DNA of 21,954 nt from CAYOID01 sp964573115 (lineage in GTDB: Bacteria; Desulfobacterota; Desulfovibrionia; Desulfovibrionales; Desulfothermaceae), in NCBI GenBank assembly GCA_964573115.1, contig CAZNIP010000052.1, positions 1 to 21,954 on the forward strand, read 5' to 3'. Within the stretch, counting starts at the first letter, position 1. Each line of letters opens with the position of its first letter. The notes under the pieces were generated by a model, which was given only the letters and a program-made list of their open reading frames with translations, searched no databases and was not told the DNA's origin. Positions 8,784 through 16,361 of this stretch are shown here, one piece after another. A program made the position numbers and the translations under genes.

Positions 8784-9357
8784 GGCCCCAACCTCCTTGT
8801 TGATCTTTCAGCTTTGCCAGAACCAAAATCGTGACCGCCGGCAGGGTGATCCCCCGGTCGAAAAGCGCCCTGCTTCCTGCGTTTTTCCCACAATGCACAG
8901 CGCCTGCCCGGTCACCTCTCCAGCATCTGAAAAAAATGGCCGACCTGATTGAATCCGGACAGGTTCGCGATGTCGATGAAGGCCTTTTTTCGGCCCTTTC
9001 CCCGGCCTCCAGCCAGAGGCAGTGCAGAACTCGAGAAGGTCAACAGGACATTGAAGTTCGACAGGGGGTCCGGCTCTGGAAGAAGCAGAGGTTCCGGAGG
9101 TCAGGAAATTCATGTCCCGCGCAACAGAGAAAGAGACTTCATGATGGTTAAAGATGTACCACAACCCTGGGAAAAGAGCCAAGGTTCTGATGCCTGTGGT
9201 CAGGCATGAGGACTCTGGACGGGCAGGCGTGGTGGCAAGAGTCATCCAGGCAAGGGTCTCAAGCGATCTGCAGGGACATTTCTCTGTCCCGGAGCCGGGA
9301 GGGTTCCGGGGAGTGCTCTGCAATGACCCGTGTCATCTCAAGCCGCGTCCGTCCGGG
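8784..9357. other. 574-bp intergenic region without a convincing gene
   Basis: It lies between the start of the VWA gene and the end of the FmdE/molybdopterin-binding gene, both on the minus strand. It must hold the VWA promoter and leader; the only clear signal is the AAGGAGGT ribosome site next to 8783. Open frames here (for example 171 codons minus at 8808-9323) have low-complexity Arg/Ser/Pro-rich translations and no family features. Hairpins sit near its right end (9273-9309). Confidence 0.55.
9273..9309 (-). terminator. Two adjacent hairpins downstream of the FmdE/molybdopterin-binding gene
   Basis: GGGACA/TGTCCC with a 6-base loop (9273-9290) abuts CCGGAGCC/GGTTCCGG with a 5-base loop (9289-9309; one G-T pair). 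The two stems share two bases, so they may be alternative folds. They lie about 50-85 bp after the stop codon. No T-run follows, so transcript-end function is only a guess. Confidence 0.3.
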
Positions 9358-10989
9358 TCACTTGCCGAAAGGACATTTGGGGAAGGTGCAGGTGTTGCAG
9401 GCCAGACAGAACCCGCCCATGGCCAGGGACGTCAGGTCGCATCGGGAGATGTCCCGTCCGGCAAGAATGCGCGGCAGGAGGAGGTCAAAGCTGGTTGTCT
9501 TGTGAAACAGGGCGCATGCCGGCACGCCTATGACCCGGACATCGTGGATCCGCCCCAACAGAGTCATGGCCCCTGGCAGGACTGGTGCCCCGTAGAGCAT
9601 GTCAGTGATGCCCGCGTCGACAAGGCCCTGTCGCGTTACGTCGTCCGGGTCCACCGAGAGCCCGGCCGTGGTCACGATGAGCTCCGTTCCAGCCTCGAGA
9701 AGACGGGCCACTGCATCGGAAATGGCCCTTCGATCGTCCGGAACCACCTCCTCGGCGACGACCGTGGAACCGAAATGGTCCACCTTCCCCCGCACCAGGG
9801 GGGCGAACCTGTCCTCGATCAGGCCCTGAAACACCTCGGACCCGGTGACCAGAACGCCGACCCCGAGCCTGTGCAGGGGCATGAGCTTGAGAAGCCAGCC
9901 CCGCTCCAGCACCGCTGTGGCCCGGCTGAAGACGTCATGCGGGAGGTACAGGGGAAGGGCCCTGACGCCAGCTACCGGCCTGCCCTTTTCGACAAAGATG
10001 TCGGACTGGCGTGTCGCGCACATGACCCCGGGAATCGAGTTGAAGGTCGTGAGCAGATCGTTGTCCACGACCAGGAGTCCGTCTTGGACTGGGCTGAAAC
10101 TGACTTTGCCTTCCCGGGGCTGGCTGGAAAAGGCCATCCCGGGTCCGGACATGAGCCCGGCAAAGGCCAGAGCCGCCTCGTTTTCATGCACAAAGCCGGA
10201 CTGAGTGGAGATCGCCTCATGGACATAGACCTGTGAACGGCCCATCTGCTGGAGACGACACAGATCGCCGGCGGTGATGACCTGGCCGGCCGACACGAAT
10301 GGCCCTTTTGATTCTCCGGGCACGATTCGGGTCATATCGTGCAGGGCCGTCTTGCCCACGGCCTGGGACAGGGGTACGGCCTGCAGCTGGGCGCGGTGCT
10401 CCCCACTGTGCCTCAAGGCCGATTGGCTTGCGTAGGGTGCATCGCCCTGACAGCCCCTGCAGACCGGCCCATCCCCGTCCGGATAGTATTCCCGGCACAC
10501 CGGGCAGCGACTGATCCAGCCCATCTTCGCCCCGCCGAGAAAACGCTCGTGCACCTGAACGGGCTGAGCGGAACAGACCGTATGCCCGGCTTGCTCGATC
10601 TCACGGCAGAGCGCCTCGGTGTCCTGCTCCTTTTTGGGGGTCAGCTTGAGCAGCCAGGCTTTGATGTGCGGCCAGTCCTCGATCTTTTCCGAGTCCAGGG
10701 ACACCCGCCACCCCTCCCCAGTGAACGTGTCGAACAGCGAGAGGGCATACCGGCCGAGGTTGACCACCCTCATCCTGCCATTCCCGATACTGAGAACTGT
10801 CAAAAGCTGAACCGCATCCGGCAGGGATTTCCATGTCTCCACGATGGCCGCATAGAGAATGTCGTCAGCCATTCTGGACTTGGCCAGCTCGACCATGTAG
10901 CCACCAAGAAGCAGCCCTGGCGCTGGAAAACCGTGAAAGTCCCCGGCAATGTCCTTGAATTCCTCAAAGGTGTACTGGCCGATGTCCAT
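9358..10989 (-). CDS. FmdE-like / molybdopterin-binding (MoCF) fusion protein with terminal Cys cluster
   Basis: A 543-residue cytoplasmic protein, probably involved in molybdenum or tungsten cofactor handling. The FmdE-like domain (about 5-150) has FHGFPAPGLLLGG and DAVQLLTVLSIGNG, where FmdE proteins normally read HGHxCPG and GCTxGxG, so the Cys/His residues of the core are gone. A zinc ribbon follows (C162, C165, C177, C180). Residues about 200-370 resemble the MoeA-like segment (HDMTRIVPGESKGPF, IYV-type motif). The MoCF/MogA-like domain (about 375-510) shows GVLVTGSEV, VVPDDRRAI, TTAGLSVDPDD and a VIGVPA strand. The C-terminus has C528, C531, C534 and C539 before PFGK, a possible metal or Fe-S site. 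The start ATG at 10989 fits the domain boundary, but the ribosome site is weak and sequence 13 bases upstream is lost in a gap, so an earlier start is possible. Confidence 0.87.
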   Translation of the reverse strand: MDIGQYTFEEFKDIAGDFHGFPAPGLLLGGYMVELAKSRMADDILYAAIVETWKSLPDAVQLLTVLSIGNGRMRVVNLGRYALSLFDTFTGEGWRVSLDSEKIEDWPHIKAWLLKLTPKKEQDTEALCREIEQAGHTVCSAQPVQVHERFLGGAKMGWISRCPVCREYYPDGDGPVCRGCQGDAPYASQSALRHSGEHRAQLQAVPLSQAVGKTALHDMTRIVPGESKGPFVSAGQVITAGDLCRLQQMGRSQVYVHEAISTQSGFVHENEAALAFAGLMSGPGMAFSSQPREGKVSFSPVQDGLLVVDNDLLTTFNSIPGVMCATRQSDIFVEKGRPVAGVRALPLYLPHDVFSRATAVLERGWLLKLMPLHRLGVGVLVTGSEVFQGLIEDRFAPLVRGKVDHFGSTVVAEEVVPDDRRAISDAVARLLEAGTELIVTTAGLSVDPDDVTRQGLVDAGITDMLYGAPVLPGAMTLLGRIHDVRVIGVPACALFHKTTSFDLLLPRILAGRDISRCDLTSLAMGGFCLACNTCTFPKCPFGK

Positions 10990-11002
10990 GTGCTCGTATG
11001 AA

Positions 11003-11102
11003 NNNNNNNNNNNNNNNNNNNNNNNNNNNNNNNNNNNNNNNNNNNNNNNNNNNNNNNNNNNNNNNNNNNNNNNNNNNNNNNNNNNNNNNNNNNNNNNNNN
11101 NN
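11003..11102. other. Assembly gap (100 N) upstream of the FmdE/molybdopterin-binding gene
   Basis: A run of exactly 100 N of unknown true length. Unlike the first gap, its flanks share no sequence, so real sequence is probably missing. It sits between two divergent genes, so the lost bases should include the promoter region of the minus-strand fusion gene. The 103 bp from 11103 to 11205 hold only the antiporter leader. Confidence 0.95.
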
Positions 11103-11205
11103 TCCTTGAAAAAGCCAGGGAAAAGAACCTCTCTCCCTGTTGACAGGCATGTGTGGAAAAAAGTAGCGTTTCAGCAGTGATCATCAGGAATGTAAGGGGG
11201 ATAGA

Positions 11206-12783
11206 ATGCTGGTCATCCTGGTCAGTTTCGCTTACGGCTTCGGTTTCATCCTGACCCGCGTCGGGCTGCCGCCCATGGTGGGTTTCCTGCTGGCAGGATT
11301 TGCCTACAACATTGCCGGTTTTGCCCCGCCTGCGGGCCTGGAGCTGGTCTCCGACCTGGGCATCACCCTGCTGCTCTTCTCCATCGGTCTCAAGCTCGAT
11401 GTCAAAGGCCTGCTCAAGCCGGAAATCTGGAGCAGCGCCACAGCCCAGATGATCGTCACCACCCTGTTCGTCGCCGGGGTCCTCTTCCTGGGGCGCCAGG
11501 CCCTGGACACCCAGCTGCTGGACTTGTCCTGGCAGGCCCTGCTGATCCTGGGCTTCGCAATGGCCTTCTCCAGCACGGTCTATGCGGTCAAGGTCCTGGA
11601 AGACAAAGGGGACATGACCGCCTTCTACGGCAGGATCGCCATCGGCATCCTGATCATGCAGGACCTCTTTGCGGTCCTCTTCCTGAGCGTGTCCTCGGGC
11701 AAGCTGCCCAGCGTCTGGGCCCTGAGCGTGCTGGCCCTGCCCCTGGTCAGGCCGGTCATGTACCGCCTCCTGGATCTGTCCGGGAGGGGGGAGCTCTTCA
11801 TCCTCTGCGGGCTCTTCTTCGCCCTGGGCCTCGGGGCGGAGCTCTTCGACCTGGTGGGGCTCAAACCCGATCTGGGGGCTCTGGTGGTGGGCGTGCTCGT
11901 TGCCGGGCACCATCGGGCATCGGAGCTGTCCAAAGCCCTGTTCGGGTTCAAGGAGCTCATGCTGGTGGGCTTTTTCCTGTCCATCGGCATGACCGGGCTG
12001 CCGACCCTGGAGATGCTCGGGGCCTCGGTGCTGCTGTGCCTCCTGCTGCCCTTCAAGACAGGGATCTACCATCTCATCGTCAGCCGATTCGGGCTGCGGG
12101 CCAGAACCTGCCTCTTCTCCTCCCTGACCCTGACCAACTTTTCCGAGTTCGGGCTCATCGTGACCGCCATCGCTGTGGCTCAAAAACTGGTGCCACCGGA
12201 GTGGCTGCTCATCATGGCCATGACCGTGAGCATCAGCTTCGCCCTGTCCTCGCCCCTGAGCTCATTTGCCGAGTCCATCTACCAGCGGCTCGGCTCGAAG
12301 CTCAGATGCCTGGACCGGGAGTGGTGCCACCCCATGGACGCCCCCATCGAGCTGGGTTGGGTCAGGGCCGTAATCTTCGGCATGGGTCGGATCGGGAGCG
12401 GGGCCTATGACGAGCTCCAGCAGATCTACGGGAATGAGATCTGCGGTGTCGAGCACGCCCCGGAACGGGTGGATGCCAACCGGGCCGCGGGAAGAAATGT
12501 CGTTCTCGGGGATGCCAGCGACACCGATTTCTGGCTCAAGCTCAAAAAGGACATCAACCTGGAGCTCGTGGTCCTGGCCATGCCCAATCACCAGGGGAAC
12601 GTGTTTGCCGTGCACCAGCTGCGAAACCTGGGCTTCGACTGCATGGTGGCGGCTATCGCCAAGTACCCGGAAGAGGTTCAGGAGCTTTCGGAGCTGGGCA
12701 TCTGCACGGCCTACGACATGTACGAGCAGGCCGGGACCGGCCTGGCCAGGCAGGCTCTGGAAGGCTGCAGGCTTCTGGAGTGA
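11206..12783 (+). CDS. Kef-type monovalent cation:proton antiporter with TrkA-N domain
   Basis: A 525-residue inner-membrane exchanger of the CPA2/Kef family, expected to swap K+ or Na+ for protons. Residues 1-355 form the many-helix transport domain: GLPPMVGFLLAG near the start, LGITLLLFSIGLKLD (51-65), the FSSTVYAVKVLED stretch, and GILIMQDLFAV with the Q152-D153 pair typical of Kef proteins, then SLTLTNFSEFGLIV (306-319). A TrkA-N regulatory domain follows (about 388-510) with an intact nucleotide loop FGMGRIGSG (391-399). The start ATG at 11206 has AAGGGGG 6 bases upstream. It is a little shorter than usual at the N-terminus (no long first helix). It is divergent from the fusion gene, and 201 bp separate it from the lipoprotein gene downstream. 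The ion and the gating ligand are not known. Confidence 0.92.
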   Translation: MLVILVSFAYGFGFILTRVGLPPMVGFLLAGFAYNIAGFAPPAGLELVSDLGITLLLFSIGLKLDVKGLLKPEIWSSATAQMIVTTLFVAGVLFLGRQALDTQLLDLSWQALLILGFAMAFSSTVYAVKVLEDKGDMTAFYGRIAIGILIMQDLFAVLFLSVSSGKLPSVWALSVLALPLVRPVMYRLLDLSGRGELFILCGLFFALGLGAELFDLVGLKPDLGALVVGVLVAGHHRASELSKALFGFKELMLVGFFLSIGMTGLPTLEMLGASVLLCLLLPFKTGIYHLIVSRFGLRARTCLFSSLTLTNFSEFGLIVTAIAVAQKLVPPEWLLIMAMTVSISFALSSPLSSFAESIYQRLGSKLRCLDREWCHPMDAPIELGWVRAVIFGMGRIGSGAYDELQQIYGNEICGVEHAPERVDANRAAGRNVVLGDASDTDFWLKLKKDINLELVVLAMPNHQGNVFAVHQLRNLGFDCMVAAIAKYPEEVQELSELGICTAYDMYEQAGTGLARQALEGCRLLE

Positions 12784-12984
12784 GGTGCTGGATTTCCGTC
12801 CGCCGCTCGAGTCGAATTCATGAAAAGACCTGGATTCAGAGGTCGTGCTCCGATGATCTTCCCATACATGTCCCCCTGCTGTATGCTGTGCCTCAACCGA
12901 TCGAGCTATCTGGAGCCTGAAACCCTCTGCAGAACATTCACCATATGTCAGCGCGGCAGCGGTCGCGGTGACAAGGAGACACCA

Positions 12985-13707
12985 ATGAAACGCTTCCTCG
13001 TCTGTCTCGTCCTGATCCTGGCCATCGGGGCCTGCACAGCCTACAAAAGTCAGGAAGTCCCTTTCAAGCCTCCGGACTCCATCGCCAACATGCAGATGGC
13101 CGCCGGGGCCAAGGTGGCGGCAGTGGCCTATGCGGATCCCGCCCTGGCCAGCCAGGCCTTTGGCTTCAGCATCCGCAGGTCCGGGCTGCTCCCGGTCCAG
13201 GTGGTCATTGACAACACCGGGCAGGAAAGCCTCAGGATCGTCCCGGGCCAGACCTTTCTCATCGACGATCAGGGCAGCTACTGGAACCTCCTGGACAGAC
13301 AGACCGCCTACCAGCGGGTGGAAAAGAGCTCTGAGTATGCCAGGATTGCCGGAGGCGCCGGGAAGAGATCAATCCTTGGCGCAGCCGGTGGGGCCATTGT
13401 CGGAGCTGCAGTCGGCATCCTGACCGGAAACAATGTCGGCGAAGCCCTGGGCAAGGGGGCTGCAGTCGGGGCAGCTGGCGGAGCCATCCTCGGCGGCGGG
13501 GAGGAGATGGTCTCCGATACGGCCGAACGCCGCATCAGTCAGGACCTGGCCGACAAGAGCCTGAGCAATGAGTTCATCGAGCCCGGGACATTGGGCCGGG
13601 GCTTCCTCTTTTTCCCTGGGGAGGCACCCTCGGCATCCCGGCTGCGTCTCCAGCTCAAACAGGAAACAACCGGGACCGTGCACACCCTCATCTTCGACCT
13701 GACCTGA
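12985..13707 (+). CDS. Glycine-zipper lipoprotein
   Basis: A 240-residue predicted lipoprotein. The signal peptide MKRFLVCLVLILAIGAC ends in a lipobox-like IGAC with Cys17, and Thr follows, which favours the outer membrane. Residues about 60-112 look like a beta domain (LPVQVVIDNTGQESLRIV). Residues 131-172 are a glycine zipper (GAAGGAIVGAAVG and GAAVGAAGGAILGGG) that could insert into or span a membrane. The C-terminus (201-240) is a short beta region. No enzyme motif was seen. ATG at 12985 is preferred over an in-frame ATG at 12820 because of the AAGGAG site directly before it and the signal peptide directly after it. The 60-bp spacing to the next gene allows co-transcription with the hydroxyacid dehydrogenase, although no functional link is apparent. 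Confidence 0.85.
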   Translation: MKRFLVCLVLILAIGACTAYKSQEVPFKPPDSIANMQMAAGAKVAAVAYADPALASQAFGFSIRRSGLLPVQVVIDNTGQESLRIVPGQTFLIDDQGSYWNLLDRQTAYQRVEKSSEYARIAGGAGKRSILGAAGGAIVGAAVGILTGNNVGEALGKGAAVGAAGGAILGGGEEMVSDTAERRISQDLADKSLSNEFIEPGTLGRGFLFFPGEAPSASRLRLQLKQETTGTVHTLIFDLT

Positions 13708-13767
13708 TCTGCCTCATGGCCGCGGGCTCCGTGTCCGGACCGTGCCTGAGGCCAGGGAGCATCATTC

Positions 13768-14715
13768 ATGACCACAGCGCTCATTTTCCACCATGTTGAA
13801 CATCGCCATCTCGAGGCGCTCGGCTCAAGCTGCCCTCAGATGACGTTCACGCCCTGCGAAGACCGTCAGAGCCTGGAGCAAAACCTGCCGATGACCGAGA
13901 TCCTCATCTCCTTCACATGCGATGAGACCATGCTGGACAGGGCACCCAACCTCAAGCTGGTCCAGGCCCTGACCACCGGGGTGGATTCATTCCCCCGCCA
14001 GGGCCTTGCAGAGCGGGGCATCCTCCTGGCTTCCACCCGGGGGATCCACGCCAGCCACATGGCCGAGTACGCCATTGCAGCCATGGTCATGCTGGTCCGC
14101 AACCTCCATCGCATCGCCAGAGACCAGGTCAGTCATGCCTGGGCTCGGTATCCCCAGGGGGAAATCCAGAACAAGGTCCTGACCGTTGTCGGCCTGGGCA
14201 GCATCGGGCGGGAAATCGCCCGCAAAGCTGCTTTCATGGGCATGCAGGTGCACGGGGTGAAGAAACACCCTGAGCAGATCCCTGAAGTTTGCAGTCTGGT
14301 GGGCCTGAATCGGCTGGATGAGCTCCTGGAGCAGAGCGATGTGGTCATCAATCTTCTGCCCAAGACCCCTGAAACAGAGGATCTCTTCAACATGGAGCGT
14401 TTTTCCAGGATGAAGCAGGGGGCCCTGTTCATCAACATGGGCCGGGGCGGCAGCGTGAATGAAGAGGACCTGGTGGAAGCGCTCAGGACACATCATCTGG
14501 GCGGCTTTGCCGGGGATGTCTTCAAGCAGGAGCCGCTGCCTGCCGACCATCCCCTCTGGGACGAGCCCAAGGCCATGATCACCCCGCACATCTGCGGCGA
14601 GTCCACAGTGTACATGGACAAGGCCATCCCGGTCATCATCCAGAACTGCCGGGCCCTGTCCCGGTCCCGGCCTGAGGACATGGTCAACCTCATCGAACCG
14701 GACCAGCCCTACTGA
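13768..14715 (+). CDS. D-2-hydroxyacid dehydrogenase family protein (NAD-dependent)
   Basis: A 315-residue cytoplasmic oxidoreductase that interconverts a 2-keto acid and a D-2-hydroxy acid; the substrate is not evident. The catalytic domain is residues 1-95 and about 285-315. The Rossmann domain lies between them, with VVGLGSIGREIA (G142-x-G144-xx-G147). The catalytic Arg lies in INMGRGGSVNEEDL (R226), Glu in FKQEPLPADHPLW (E255) and His in ITPHICGE (H274). It belongs to the glyoxylate/hydroxypyruvate and phosphoglycerate dehydrogenase-like branch, without the ACT domain of SerA. ATG at 13768 has AGGGAG upstream. Its stop lies 28 bp from the end of the convergent small gene, with a weak hairpin between them. 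Confidence 0.93.
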   Translation: MTTALIFHHVEHRHLEALGSSCPQMTFTPCEDRQSLEQNLPMTEILISFTCDETMLDRAPNLKLVQALTTGVDSFPRQGLAERGILLASTRGIHASHMAEYAIAAMVMLVRNLHRIARDQVSHAWARYPQGEIQNKVLTVVGLGSIGREIARKAAFMGMQVHGVKKHPEQIPEVCSLVGLNRLDELLEQSDVVINLLPKTPETEDLFNMERFSRMKQGALFINMGRGGSVNEEDLVEALRTHHLGGFAGDVFKQEPLPADHPLWDEPKAMITPHICGESTVYMDKAIPVIIQNCRALSRSRPEDMVNLIEPDQPY

Positions 14716-14737
14716 TCCGGCTGGTTCAGAAACCGGA
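14715..14737. terminator. Small hairpin between convergent genes
   Basis: ATCC-GGCT-GGTT-CAGA-AACC-GGAT can fold as two stacked 4-bp stems with a bulge, or as ATCCGG/CCGGAT. It fills most of the 28-bp space between two convergent stop codons and could end transcription in both directions. There is no T-run on either strand. Confidence 0.25.
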
Positions 14738-14743
14738 TGTCCT

Positions 14744-15064
14744 TCACAGGGTTTTCAACACCGGGGCAGGATCGATCCTCTCGTCCCAGGCCCCCAGGTC
14801 GTAGAGCCGCACCTTTCGGCTCCTGGGAAACTCTTTCTTGAGGAGCTTCTGCAGGGTCTTCTTCAGCTTGCTGGCCGGAACAGTGAACCGGTCCCGGGCG
14901 AACCCGTCCTGGATGAAGAGGTAAGCGTCCTCATCTTTCTTGAGGATGATCACCGAGCGGTTTCGCTTGTAGGTCCGCAGGTCCAGGGCGTGCCCGCAGG
15001 GAAGCTTGTCCAGTCTGGCCGTGACGGCCGGGATGACCGCGGTCTTGTCCAGCATTGTCTCCAT
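14744..15064 (-). CDS. Small basic protein, unknown function
   Basis: A 106-residue protein I do not recognise. It has no signal peptide or membrane segment. The middle (LDLRTYKRNRSVIILKKDEDAYLFIQDGF) looks like alternating beta strands, followed by a Lys-rich helix (KLKKTLQKLLKKEF) and a short end (VRLYDLGAWDERIDP). This mix could be a compact DNA- or RNA-binding domain, but that is only a guess. The start is ATG at 15064; a second ATG three codons later is equally possible, and neither has a clear ribosome site. The gene is convergent with the hydroxyacid dehydrogenase and divergent from the 65-residue gene. The codon pattern is normal for the window, and no overlapping gene competes for the frame. 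Confidence 0.7.
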   Translation of the reverse strand: METMLDKTAVIPAVTARLDKLPCGHALDLRTYKRNRSVIILKKDEDAYLFIQDGFARDRFTVPASKLKKTLQKLLKKEFPRSRKVRLYDLGAWDERIDPAPVLKTL

Positions 15065-15201
15065 CCGGTCTGGGTGTCGGGTTCAACGCGAATCCTCGAC
15101 CAGGGCCGATACCCTGTCAACCCGCCCGCACTGCCGAAGGTCGAGGCGGACACAACCACTCTGGTCCGGTTTGCGAACCCGCTCAGCTCCTGAAAACGTT
15201 C

Positions 15202-15399
15202 ATGTTCAAAAAACTCAATCACTGGCGGAAAAGAGTCCTGGGCGGCCGGGAATCAAGGCTGGAAAATGAGCTCGTCCGACTGACCAGGCCGGATGCGGCC
15301 AGACGCCTCATTGAGCTGGAGCAGGAAAAAAACCCTGCAAAGTCGAGGGAAGCCTGCATTGAAAGTGCCCTGCGCCGGCTGAAGAGGGATCGGGGCTGA
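15202..15399 (+). CDS. Small charged helical protein, hypothetical
   Basis: A 65-residue predicted protein starting MFKKLNHWRKRVLGG and ending ALRRLKRDRG. It is almost entirely charged and helical (ELVRLTRPDAARRLIELEQ), with no Cys, signal peptide or membrane segment. The start ATG at 15202 is chosen because sequence further upstream in frame reads as noncoding; no strong ribosome site is visible. It ends 7 bp from the convergent methyltransferase stop. No family was recognised. It is plausible because its composition is protein-like and nothing else occupies this stretch, but it could be spurious. Confidence 0.5.
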   Translation: MFKKLNHWRKRVLGGRESRLENELVRLTRPDAARRLIELEQEKNPAKSREACIESALRRLKRDRG

Positions 15400-15406
15400 A
15401 AGGCTC

Positions 15407-16357
15407 TCAAAATGTGACCCGGGCCAGCACATCCAGGTTTCTGGCCAGATAGGCCAGTTCCCCTGACATGGCCTGGGACCGCCGTTGATCCACCCAGTCT
15501 GTCAGCCGGCCCTGGTCCAGGCTGGAGTCCCTGTGCAGCTCCTGGCGGATGGTCTCGATGATGGTCTTCAGAAATGCGGCTTCAATCCCAGGGGTGCCGC
15601 CCTTCTGCCCAAAGACGATCCAGTCTGAGGGCCCCGCAGCCAGGATCGGCAGCTCGATCTCTCTGAGCTTCCGTAAGACGAGAGACCCGGCCCGGCTGGA
15701 ACCTGCGGGCCGCCCCCTGAACCGGCGCTCATCCATGCTGCGGTGGTACCGGTCGAGCATCTCCTTTTCAAACCCGTCCTGCCACGGCGGCAGGAACTCG
15801 GTCGTGCCGTTGAAGATGAGGGACAGATAGAGCAGCCCCCCCGGCCTGACCAGGCCGCAGCAGCCAGGAAGGACCTCGTCGACGTCGACCAGGTCCAGCA
15901 GGGCGTGGGCCAGCAGGAGATCCCACTGCCGCATCTGCCCAAAGCGCTCGATGGTCATGGTCAGGTCTTCAGTCACGGCCCTGGCCAGGCATTCACCCCC
16001 GGGGTGCCTGATCCGCAAGGCCCCGCCGGTCTCATGCTCCAGGAGGCGGCCTTCCTGTTCGCCCCAGTGAACGATCCTGGACCTGAAGGCGTCCACATGG
16101 GCCGGGTCGAGATCGGTCAGGGTGTAGTCCAGATGGGCCGCGAGCTTCCACTCCATGACCCGCTCAAGCATGGTCCCGATCCCCCCGCCAAGCTCGATGA
16201 CCCGAAGCGGCCGTTCAGGGGCTGTATCAGGCAGACTGGTCTTGAGCCTCTGCCACACAGCACGGTTCAAGGCCCGGTCGTCGACCGATTTTTTGACCGC
16301 CAGATAGTCGATGAAATCGGCAGCAGGGGCATTCCTCAAGACAGACACCTCGTGCAC
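15407..16357 (-). CDS. SAM-dependent methyltransferase, last gene of six-gene operon
   Basis: A 316-residue class I methyltransferase. The SAM-binding motif I is LRVIELGGGIGTML (about 51-64), followed by an acidic strand end YTLTDLDPAHVDAF (about 78-90) and the motif IV-like WDLLLAHALLDLVDVDE region. A post-core LVRPGGLLYLSLIFNGTTEFLPP strand is typical of the fold. The C-terminal helices (about 225-316) may bind the acceptor. The start is GTG at 16357, only 4 bp after the glycosyltransferase stop; the ribosome site is weak, which fits translational coupling. As last gene of the operon it probably methylates the operon's product, perhaps on the sugar or the heterocycle. The acceptor cannot be read from the sequence. 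It meets the convergent 65-residue gene at 15399. Confidence 0.88.
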   Translation of the reverse strand: MHEVSVLRNAPAADFIDYLAVKKSVDDRALNRAVWQRLKTSLPDTAPERPLRVIELGGGIGTMLERVMEWKLAAHLDYTLTDLDPAHVDAFRSRIVHWGEQEGRLLEHETGGALRIRHPGGECLARAVTEDLTMTIERFGQMRQWDLLLAHALLDLVDVDEVLPGCCGLVRPGGLLYLSLIFNGTTEFLPPWQDGFEKEMLDRYHRSMDERRFRGRPAGSSRAGSLVLRKLREIELPILAAGPSDWIVFGQKGGTPGIEAAFLKTIIETIRQELHRDSSLDQGRLTDWVDQRRSQAMSGELAYLARNLDVLARVTF

Positions 16358-16361
16358 ACCG

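Noticed and set aside
8894..8909. Sigma54-like site upstream of the VWA gene (GGGCAGGCGCTGTGCA on the minus strand)
   Set aside because: GG-N10-GC is kept, but TGGCAC and TTGCA both have mismatches, and such matches are common by chance in GC-rich DNA.
8808..9323. 171-codon minus-strand frame in the region before the VWA gene
   Set aside because: Mixed low-complexity translation, no domain, no good start signal, and it overlaps the VWA leader.
12859..12887. TTCCCA-17 bp-TATGCT upstream of the lipoprotein gene
   Set aside because: Only 4 of 6 matches in each hexamer; plausible but not above chance.
12820..12984. In-frame N-terminal extension of the lipoprotein gene
   Set aside because: Would place 55 non-signal residues before an obvious signal peptide; AAGGAG directly precedes the ATG at 12985.
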